From positions 62,001 to 126,000 of the forward strand of contig NZ_LZMH01000082.1 of NCBI RefSeq assembly GCF_001673635.1: a stretch of 64,000 nt of DNA, written 5' to 3'. The DNA comes from Mycobacterium asiaticum. Lineage in GTDB: Bacteria; Actinomycetota; Actinomycetes; Mycobacteriales; Mycobacteriaceae. Every line of letters begins with the position of its first letter. Position 1 is the first letter of the stretch. The notes beneath the pieces are model-generated. The model was not told the origin of the DNA. It saw nothing but the letters and a program-made list of their open reading frames with translations, and did not search any database. The position numbers and the translations under genes are program-made. This document shows positions 8,751 through 15,442 of this stretch, one piece after another.

Positions 8751-9709
8751 CAGCCCGACACCTCGGCGAGCCGCGCCCGGCTTGTGCGGGCCGTGCCGAT
8801 CAGGCGGCCATTCGTGAAGACCCGTCGCAGTTCGTGATGCAGGGGGTACTCCCATGTGAAACCGATCCCGCCGGACAGCTGCATGCACTCGTCCACGGCC
8901 GCGGTCGCCTCGGCGGCAACGAAGGCGTGGGCCACGGTCGCCAACACGACGCCCTGGACGTCGCCGGCTGCCAAGGCGCGCGCGGCCTTCATGACCACAG
9001 CGCGAGCCTTGACTTCAAACACGAACAGCTCCACCAGCCGGTGTTGTATTGCCTGAAAGCTCGCAATCGGCGCGCCGAAGGCCTTGCGTTCCCTCAGATA
9101 GCAGATCAGCCGCGCGAGCGTCATGGAAACAGCGCCGACCGAGTCGGCTGTCACCAGTAGCCGCGCCACGGCCAATAGCTGGTCGGCTCGCTCGGGTGAT
9201 CCGATCGGCACCCTGGCCGCCCCGGTGATGTCGACTCGCCCGACCGGGCGGCAGACGTCGAGGAGATCAGGGGCGGGATGACTGCGCACCGCCCTCGCGT
9301 CGAGCAGCTCAATTCCCTTGTAGCTCAACGCGACTATTACGTCCAGCGCGTCCGGTCGCACGGCTAGTGCGGACTCATCGGTCACGAGTCCCGCTGCGGC
9401 AGCACCGCTGAGCAGGGCGGGCAGCCACCGCCGTCTGGTCTCTTCTGGCGCCGAGGCGACTGCTGCGGCGGCCACGACGGTCCCCAACCATGCCGACCGG
9501 TCCTGGGCTCGGCCGAGTTCCTCGGCGACGACGCACGATTCGACCGGGCGCCAACCCGCCCCACCCATCGCGTCATCGACGAGCAGCCCGGTCCAGTCCA
9601 GGGCGGCCAGGTCCTTGACGGAATCCTTTTCGCCTCGCTCGGAAAGGAACTCCCGCGCCGACGCCCGCAGTAGGTCGAGGTCGATGTCGGCCGAGTCCTC
9701 CCGCTCCAT
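8747..9709 (-). CDS. Acyl-CoA dehydrogenase (short partner)
   Basis: 320 residues, shorter than a typical acyl-CoA dehydrogenase. The middle domain is reduced: it runs quickly from VTDESALAVRP to the all-helical C-terminal domain with RERKAFGAPIASFQAIQHRL and QLSGGIGFTWEYPLHHELRR. ATG 9709 is 8 bases after the stop of the upstream amidohydrolase gene; the open frame upstream of this ATG overlaps that gene. It is probably the second subunit of a heteromeric dehydrogenase with 7548-8750. Confidence 0.88.
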   Translation of the reverse strand: MEREDSADIDLDLLRASAREFLSERGEKDSVKDLAALDWTGLLVDDAMGGAGWRPVESCVVAEELGRAQDRSAWLGTVVAAAAVASAPEETRRRWLPALLSGAAAAGLVTDESALAVRPDALDVIVALSYKGIELLDARAVRSHPAPDLLDVCRPVGRVDITGAARVPIGSPERADQLLAVARLLVTADSVGAVSMTLARLICYLRERKAFGAPIASFQAIQHRLVELFVFEVKARAVVMKAARALAAGDVQGVVLATVAHAFVAAEATAAVDECMQLSGGIGFTWEYPLHHELRRVFTNGRLIGTARTSRARLAEVSGW

Positions 9710-9717
9710 TCCGCGGC

Positions 9718-10911
9718 TCAGCCCCGGCCGAGCAGCTGATCGGCGTTGTCGCGCATGATCCGCTTCTTGGCGGCGTCGTCGAGCGGGTCGAGCAGTTTGA
9801 CGAAGTCGGCCGGTTCGGCCAGCCCCTCGGCGTGCGGGTAGTCCGACCCCATCAGCAGGCATTCGTCGTAGCCCAACCGATCGACGATGGCCGGAATGTC
9901 GTCCTCGGGGTAAGGAACCACGCCCACGTGGCGGCGGAAGATCTGCGATGGGCGCTCGGTGAGCTTGCCGCCGATCCAGGGCCCGTTGCGTCCCATCCCC
10001 CGACTCTTGTCCATGTGGACGACGAACTGGGGCACCCATTCCGCGCCGTGCTCGGCGACGAGAACGTTCAGGCCGGGGAAGCGCCCGAAGAGGTTGTCGA
10101 AGATGAGCGCGGACAGGGTGTCCTCGATCGGACGTTGTCCGTATATGTTCATCCACTGCCAGGCGGACATGTGCCACGCGGCGGGATCGGGATTGTGCCC
10201 CCAGTCGGGCGAGATAGCGTCGAAGTACCAGTACGGCTGGATGTGGAAGGTCAAGGTGCACCCGGCTTCCTGCAGCCGGGCGTAGATCGGGTCGAAATAG
10301 GGGTCACCCGGGGAACGCCCGTAGGCGGGCCCGGTCGGCAGCAGCACCAGTCGCGCGCCCTGCTCGATGATCGCTTCGGTCTCTTTGATGGCCGACTCGA
10401 GGTCACGCAGCGACAGCAGTGCGGTGGCGTAGAGGCGGTCCTGGTAGTTGAACCCCCATGTCTCGTCGAACCATCGATTGAACGAGCGCAGGTTGGCGTA
10501 CAGGGCTTCCGTGTCGTCGACGTAGTGCTCGGCAGCCAGCGCCATCCCCGCCGGGAAGATCACCGCGCGTTCGACATTCTGCTGGGCCATTACCTCGAGC
10601 CTCGGCTCGCGCTGCAGGTACTCGGGCTGCATCGGCTGCGGCTCGTAGGTCTCGTCCGGGTTTCCCGATCCCATCTGCTTGAGCATTTCCTTGAGCGAGC
10701 CCGGTCGATACGCGAGGTCGAAGCCCAGCCCGGCCTCGCTGTTGAACGTCGCAATCCGGTGGCCGGCAAGGATGACTTCTTTTCCGTCGGCGGCGACGAC
10801 GGGTGCGATGGCGCGGTCGTGAAGTTTCTTGGGCAGGTAGCGGGTGAACGCGTCGCGCGTCTCGTAGCAGTGAGTGTCGCAGTCAAAGATCCCGTAGTCG
10901 AGTTTCGTCAC
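9718..10911 (-). CDS. Amidohydrolase-2 family metal-dependent hydrolase or decarboxylase
   Basis: 397 residues of the PF04909 TIM-barrel family and the most divergent of the island's three. The N-terminal metal motif is FDCDTHCYE and the late-barrel motif LMGSDYPHAEG; FHIQPYW provides a mid-barrel His. GTG 10911 begins the operon of amidohydrolase, two acyl-CoA dehydrogenases and a CoA ligase, and follows an AAGGGG stretch. A perfect palindrome of the island family lies 19 bases upstream, shared with the divergent 11076 gene. Confidence 0.88.
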   Translation of the reverse strand: MTKLDYGIFDCDTHCYETRDAFTRYLPKKLHDRAIAPVVAADGKEVILAGHRIATFNSEAGLGFDLAYRPGSLKEMLKQMGSGNPDETYEPQPMQPEYLQREPRLEVMAQQNVERAVIFPAGMALAAEHYVDDTEALYANLRSFNRWFDETWGFNYQDRLYATALLSLRDLESAIKETEAIIEQGARLVLLPTGPAYGRSPGDPYFDPIYARLQEAGCTLTFHIQPYWYFDAISPDWGHNPDPAAWHMSAWQWMNIYGQRPIEDTLSALIFDNLFGRFPGLNVLVAEHGAEWVPQFVVHMDKSRGMGRNGPWIGGKLTERPSQIFRRHVGVVPYPEDDIPAIVDRLGYDECLLMGSDYPHAEGLAEPADFVKLLDPLDDAAKKRIMRDNADQLLGRG

Positions 10912-10929
10912 TCCGCCACCCCTTCTACC

Positions 10930-10945
10930 GAGAATGATTATTCTC
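10930..10945. promoter_or_regulatory. Operator, perfect palindrome GAGAAT-gatt-ATTCTC
   Basis: Perfect 6+4+6 inverted repeat between divergent genes (amidohydrolase operon on the minus strand, acyl-CoA dehydrogenase on the plus strand). A TACTAT hexamer at 10961-10966 is a likely -10 for the plus-strand gene. The right arm then falls in its -35 region, as expected for repressor binding. Confidence 0.7.
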
Positions 10946-11075
10946 TATTTTCAGAAAACATACTATCCTGGTCCGGCAACGCTTATCCCGGGCCTGTTCT
11001 GAACGAGATGCCCCGGAGCACGTGCTTCTGCAACGCCACTGGAAGGCAACGTGATCGGTGGGCAGGAGGTCATCT

Positions 11076-12173
11076 GTGCCGGCAACCGAGGTCGACGACC
11101 TCCGCCGCGTCGTGCGGGACTACTTGTCCGCGACGTCGACCACCGAGACCGTGCGCCGGCTGATGGAGACAGACAGCGGGTTCGACGAGACAGCATGGCG
11201 ACAGATCGCCGGCGAGCTAGGGTTGACGGGCATCGCCGTTCCCGAGAAATGGGGCGGGGCCGGCGCCGGGATGGCGGAACTCGCCGTGGTTCTGGAGGAA
11301 ATGGGGGCGGCGTTGCTGTGCTCACCCTTCTTCGCCACCGTCGCGCTGGCAACCCAGGCGGTCCTGGCCAGTGGCGATCAGCATGCGATTGAGCGGTTCG
11401 TCCCGCGGTTCCTAGACGGTTCAAGCACTGCCACGCTGATTCTCAACGGCGGGCTCGATGCGTGGGATCCGGCCGCCGTCACGCTGCGGGCCCACCGTGA
11501 CGGCGCCGTTCACCGCATTCACGGCCAGGCACCGCTGGCGCTCGACGGTCACACGGCCCAGGTCATCCTGGTGGCCGCGCAAACCGCGGCCGGTATCTCA
11601 CTGTTCGCCGTGCAGGGCCGGTCGGATGGTCTGCGCCGCACCCGACTTGACACACTCGACCGAACCCGCAAGGTCGCCCGGCTGGAATTCGACGGCGTTT
11701 CAGCCGAGTTGATCGGAGCCGACGGCGACGCCGCGGGGTTTCTGGGGCGCACCGCGAATCAAGCCGTCGTCGCATTGGCCGCCGAACAAGTCGGCGCGGC
11801 GCGACGCTGCCTGGACATGGCCGTCGACTACGCCAAACATCGCATCCAGTTCGGCAGGGCGATCGGCAGTTTTCAAGCCGTCAAGCACCGGTGCGCGGAC
11901 ATGCTGGTGCTGGTCGAAGGCGCTCGTTCGGCAGCAGTGCACGCCGCGGAGGTGGTCGGCACCGACGAGCTGGCGACCGCGGCGTCGGTCGCGAAGATGG
12001 TGTGTTCCGAGGCGTTCCTACAGGTCAGCCTGGACAACATGCGAATCCACGGCGGGATCGGCTTCACCTGGGAACACGATGCCCATCTGTACATCCGCCG
12101 CGCCAAGGCCAGTCAGCTGATCTTCGGGACACCGGATCACCACGCGCAGCGTCTGGCATCGCTCCTCTCCTGA
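11076..12173 (+). CDS. Acyl-CoA dehydrogenase
   Basis: 365 residues. GTG 11076 is preferred because CAGGAGGT ends 5 bases upstream; an in-frame ATG/GTG-type start at 11058 lacks such a site. The N-terminal helical domain carries VPEKWGGAGAGMAE. The C-terminal domain has HRIQFGRAIGSFQAVKHR and the motif IHGGIGFTWEHDAHLYIRR, seen in mycobacterial FadE-type enzymes for bulky CoA esters. The same GGIGFTWE segment occurs in the short dehydrogenase at 8747. It is followed 10 bases later by the frameshifted LLM oxidoreductase, so the two were probably co-transcribed. Confidence 0.92.
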   Translation: MPATEVDDLRRVVRDYLSATSTTETVRRLMETDSGFDETAWRQIAGELGLTGIAVPEKWGGAGAGMAELAVVLEEMGAALLCSPFFATVALATQAVLASGDQHAIERFVPRFLDGSSTATLILNGGLDAWDPAAVTLRAHRDGAVHRIHGQAPLALDGHTAQVILVAAQTAAGISLFAVQGRSDGLRRTRLDTLDRTRKVARLEFDGVSAELIGADGDAAGFLGRTANQAVVALAAEQVGAARRCLDMAVDYAKHRIQFGRAIGSFQAVKHRCADMLVLVEGARSAAVHAAEVVGTDELATAASVAKMVCSEAFLQVSLDNMRIHGGIGFTWEHDAHLYIRRAKASQLIFGTPDHHAQRLASLLS

Positions 12174-12183
12174 AAGGACTCAC

Positions 12184-13090
12184 GTGACCATCTCGTACTC
12201 CCTCGAATTGCCCACCCAGCGCGTCGAGGCAGTGGATGAGTTCGTTTGCGCGGAGGCCATAAACGACATCGCCAAAGCAGCCGAGGCAAGCGGATTCGCC
12301 GCGGTCCATGTCACCGACCATCCGGCGCCGGACGCGAAGTGGCTGGATCACGGTGGGCATCACGCCCTGGACCCGTTCGTCGCGCTGGCTTTCGCCGCCG
12401 CCGCCACCACCGATGTCAAGCTGCTGACGAACGTCTACATCGCGGCGTACCGCAACCCCTTCCTGGGCGCGAAGTCGATTCAAAGCCTTGCCGTGCTGTC
12501 CGGTGGGCGCCTCATCCTGGGCACCGCTGCGGGTTACCTGAAACCTGAATTCCGGGCATTGGGTGTCGATTTCGACAATCGTGGCGCTCTGCTCGACGAG
12601 GCGCTGGATGTGCTGAGCAAGGTTCTCACCGGTGACGACATCGCTTACGAGGGCACGTCATTCTCAGCTCGCGGTGTCCGGTTGCGCCCGCTACCGCAGA
12701 CCCCTGCACCGGTATGGGTGGGCGGTAACAGCAAGGCCGCCATCCGGCGCGCCGTTGCACGCGCGCAAGGGTGGGCTCCGTTCAACACGTTCGGCTACGC
12801 CACGGCGTCCCGGACCGCGGAGATCTCGACCATTGAGGAGTTAAACGCTGCGATCAGCTGGGCCCGGGCAGTATGCGGCCGAGATCGGCCGCACCGCCCC
12901 GCTGGACATCTGCTTCTCGGCAGGAAACCTGTTGGACGACAGCAAATCGAGCGACGAACGCCACGACACCATCGATAAACTGGCCCGGGCCGGGGTCACC
13001 TGGCTGACCATCGCGCCACCGGGAGCGGACCGCGCCGAAGTCATCGAACGGGCGCAGGGCTTCGCCAAAGAGTTCATCGCGACACGATAA
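12184..13090 (+). pseudogene. LLM-class F420-type oxidoreductase with a frameshift
   Basis: Luciferase-like (F420-type) oxidoreductase interrupted by one apparent extra base. The first part reads well from GTG 12184 (AAAGGA upstream) through HVTDHPAPDAKW, GRLILGTAAGYLKPEF and PAPVWVGGNSKAAIRRA to ELNAAI near 12855. The same frame then becomes arginine-rich nonsense. Removing one G from the CCCGGG at 12863-12868 restores QYAAEIGRTAPLDICFSAG and continues to the stop at 13088-13090, giving about 301 residues, normal for the family. Either a recent inactivating insertion or a sequencing error in a G run; nothing else nearby is decayed. If functional it would reduce or oxygenate an intermediate with F420H2 or FMN. 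Confidence 0.85.
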
Positions 13091-13101
13091 CGTCAATTCT
13101 C
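13086..13101. promoter_or_regulatory. Operator, GATAAC-gtca-ATTCTC
   Basis: Member of the island repeat with one mismatch in the left arm. It overlaps the stop of the LLM gene and abuts ATG 13102. A weaker relative sharing GATAACGTCA sits at 13727-13742, just before the 13785 gene. Confidence 0.45.
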
Positions 13102-13728
13102 ATGCCTCAACCGAGCCTGCAAGAACTTCTCGATCCTGTCACCACCGCGCTGGTGACCCAGGAATGTCAGGGCGGCGTGATCGGCCCTCAAGCCGGTCTG
13201 CCGTTACTCGCGGAAGAAGCTCGACGCGAGGCCATTCCGAATATCGCCAGACTGCTTGCTGCCGCGAGGTCGGCCGAGGTGACCGTTGTGCACTGCCTCG
13301 TCCAGCGGCGCGCCGACGGCCGAGGTTCCAACACCAATGCCCGGCTGTTCGCGGCCGGCAAATCCTTCACGGTCGACCTCACCCCGGGCAGCCCGGGTGC
13401 GTCACTGTTGCCAGAGCTGGGTCCGGAGCCCAGCGACCTGGTCCTCACCCGCACGCACGGTGTCGGACCCATGTGCGGCACCGACCTAGACTCGGTACTG
13501 CGTAACTTGAATATCAAGACCATTGTAGGCGTTGGTGTTTCCGTCAACATTGCGATTCCGAACCTGGTGATGGACGCGGTCAATCGCGGGTATCAATTCG
13601 TGCTGCCACGGGACGCGGTCAGCGGGTATCCGCGGGAATACGCGGAGTCGATCATCGACAACAGCCTGGCACTGCTGGCCACCATCACGACCACCGCTGC
13701 CGTGGTCGACGCCTGGAACGGGAGATGA
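13102..13728 (+). CDS. Isochorismatase-fold protein lacking the usual catalytic triad
   Basis: 208 residues with the isochorismatase/cysteine-hydrolase fold. The usual Asp-Lys-Cys triad is not seen. Strand 1 reads ALVTQECQGGVIG where DxQ is usual; the Lys region reads TRTHGVGPMCGTDLDSVLR; and the nucleophile elbow is VGVGVSVNIAIPN with no Cys. The fold is still supported by the strand/helix order and by IIDNSLALLATI near the end. Either a non-catalytic binding protein or a hydrolase with altered chemistry. The gene sits between the LLM oxidoreductase and an amidohydrolase on the same strand. Confidence 0.8.
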   Translation: MPQPSLQELLDPVTTALVTQECQGGVIGPQAGLPLLAEEARREAIPNIARLLAAARSAEVTVVHCLVQRRADGRGSNTNARLFAAGKSFTVDLTPGSPGASLLPELGPEPSDLVLTRTHGVGPMCGTDLDSVLRNLNIKTIVGVGVSVNIAIPNLVMDAVNRGYQFVLPRDAVSGYPREYAESIIDNSLALLATITTTAAVVDAWNGR

Positions 13729-13784
13729 TAACGTCATTTCCACTGAGCGTAAATGATCATATTCGCTGCTCCGGAGGAAGTGAC

Positions 13785-14978
13785 ATGCCTGCCCGTTCCC
13801 TGCCGTACCCGGTTTTCGACATCGACAACCACATGTACGAGACCACGGACGCGCTCACCAAATATCTGCCGAGGGCACACCGCGGCAAGGTCGGTTATGT
13901 CGAGGTCAACGGGCGCCCCAAGCTCGTCGTAAAGGATCACATCAGCCACATGATCCCCAACCCGACCTTCGCGCGGGTTGCCAAGCCCGGCAGCGCCGAG
14001 GATTACTTCCTGGGCAACAACCCGGAAGGCCTCACCTTCCGCGAATTCATCGGCGAGGCAATGGATGTCATTCCTGCCTACCAGTTTCCGGCGCCCCGCC
14101 TCGAACTGATGGATGAGCTGGGCATCGACCAGTGCGTCATGTATCCCACGCTCGCCAGTCTCATCGAGGAGCGCACCACCGACGATGTCATCCTGACCCA
14201 CGCCATCATCCACGCCCTCAACGAGTGGATGCACGAGCACTGGACGTTCAATTACCACGACCGAATCTTCGCCACCCCGGTCATCTGCCTGCCGCTGGTG
14301 GACGAGGCGATCCGGGAATTTCATTGGGGCCTGGAACGCGGCATGAAGACCTTCCTGGTCCGCCCCGCGCCGGTACCGAGTCGCTTCGGCGGTTCCCGCT
14401 CGATGGGCCTGCCCGAGTTCGATCCGTTCTGGGAGGAGGTTGTCAAGGCCGGGATGCCCGTGACCATGCATGCCTCCGACAGCGGCTACCAAAAGCACCT
14501 CATGGAGTGGGAGGGCGGCGACGAATACCTGTCCTTCAAGCCCAGCGCGCTGCGTGAGGTGGTGATGGGGCATCGGGCGATCGAGGACACGCTGGCCGCG
14601 ATGATCTGCCATGGTGCGCTCACGCGCTTCCCGGATTTGAAGATCCTGTGCGTCGAGAACGGCAGCGGCTGGGTGCGCAATCTGCTCGAACAGCTCAACA
14701 CCGCCTACCGGATCATGCCCAAAGAGTTCGACGAACACCCCGTCGAGGTGTTCAAGCGCAACATCTACATCCACCCATTCCTGGAAGACGACCTCAAGGG
14801 GATCATCGACATCATGGGCGAGGACCACGTGATGTTCGGTTCGGACTTCCCGCATCCGGAGGGCATCGGTGACCCGCTGAGCTTTGTGGACAGGCTCGAC
14901 GGCCTCTCCGAGTCGGTCAAGGCGAAGATCATGGGGGGCAACGCGATTGAGCAGCTCGGGCTGAAGGTCTCGGTATGA
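13785..14978 (+). CDS. Amidohydrolase-2 family metal-dependent hydrolase or decarboxylase
   Basis: 397 residues. ATG 13785 follows GGAGGAAG; the frame opens earlier but without such a site. Metal motifs are FDIDNHMYE and MFGSDFPHPEG, with MHASDSG as the mid-barrel His segment. It is clearly paralogous to 4806-5984 along its whole length, so the island keeps two closely related copies, perhaps for successive or stereoisomeric substrates. Its last four bases (ATGA) overlap the start of the MaoC-type hydratase, suggesting consecutive steps. Confidence 0.9.
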   Translation: MPARSLPYPVFDIDNHMYETTDALTKYLPRAHRGKVGYVEVNGRPKLVVKDHISHMIPNPTFARVAKPGSAEDYFLGNNPEGLTFREFIGEAMDVIPAYQFPAPRLELMDELGIDQCVMYPTLASLIEERTTDDVILTHAIIHALNEWMHEHWTFNYHDRIFATPVICLPLVDEAIREFHWGLERGMKTFLVRPAPVPSRFGGSRSMGLPEFDPFWEEVVKAGMPVTMHASDSGYQKHLMEWEGGDEYLSFKPSALREVVMGHRAIEDTLAAMICHGALTRFPDLKILCVENGSGWVRNLLEQLNTAYRIMPKEFDEHPVEVFKRNIYIHPFLEDDLKGIIDIMGEDHVMFGSDFPHPEGIGDPLSFVDRLDGLSESVKAKIMGGNAIEQLGLKVSV

Positions 14979-15442
14979 GCCCAGGCGTTGCGAAGGTTTA
15001 CGACGGGATCGACGCCTTCGAAGCGCACGTCGGCCAACACCTGGGCCACAGCGACTGGCGTCGAGTCACCCAACAGGAGATCGACCTGTTCGCCGAAGCG
15101 ACCGGTGACCGCCAATGGATCCATGTCGATCCGCAGAAGGCGGCAACCGGGCCCTACGGCAAGACGATCGCGCACGGCTACCTGACCCTGTCGTTGGTTC
15201 CGGTTCTGGTGCAACAGATCTATCGTGTGTCGGGACTGTCGATGCAGGTGAACTACGGATCCGACAAGCTACGGTTTCCCGCTCCCGTGCCGGTCGACTC
15301 GCGGATCAGAGCGGGGGCAGAGCTACTCAAGGTGGAGCGCAACGACAAGGGTAGCCGCGCCACCGTGCGGGTCACGGTCGAGGTGGAAGGCTCCGATCGC
15401 CCGGCCTGTGTCGTCGACACCATCGCCGCCATGGTGAGTTAG
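14975..15442 (+). CDS. MaoC-family (R)-specific enoyl-CoA hydratase
   Basis: 155 residues, a single hot-dog domain of the MaoC/NodN type that adds water to trans-2-enoyl-CoA. The catalytic Asp and His are in GDRQWIHVDPQKA, followed by GPYGKTIAHGYLTLSLVP, the classical hydratase-2 motif. Its ATG overlaps the amidohydrolase stop. It meets the CaiB fusion gene tail to tail (15439-15442). It would act after the acyl-CoA dehydrogenases of the island. Confidence 0.92.
   Translation: MSPGVAKVYDGIDAFEAHVGQHLGHSDWRRVTQQEIDLFAEATGDRQWIHVDPQKAATGPYGKTIAHGYLTLSLVPVLVQQIYRVSGLSMQVNYGSDKLRFPAPVPVDSRIRAGAELLKVERNDKGSRATVRVTVEVEGSDRPACVVDTIAAMVS

Noticed and set aside
8751..8888. N-terminal extension of the acyl-CoA dehydrogenase at 7548
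   Set aside because: It lies inside the upstream dehydrogenase gene in another frame; GTG 8750 overlaps that gene's stop and starts the family N-terminus.
11438..11443. Isolated ATTCTC half-site inside a gene (another near 25017)
   Set aside because: No paired arm at 4-base spacing and located within coding sequence; counted as chance.
13727..13742. GATAACGTCA followed by TTTCCA upstream of the 13785 gene
   Set aside because: Left half copies the 13086 box but the right arm is lost; not listed as an operator on its own.
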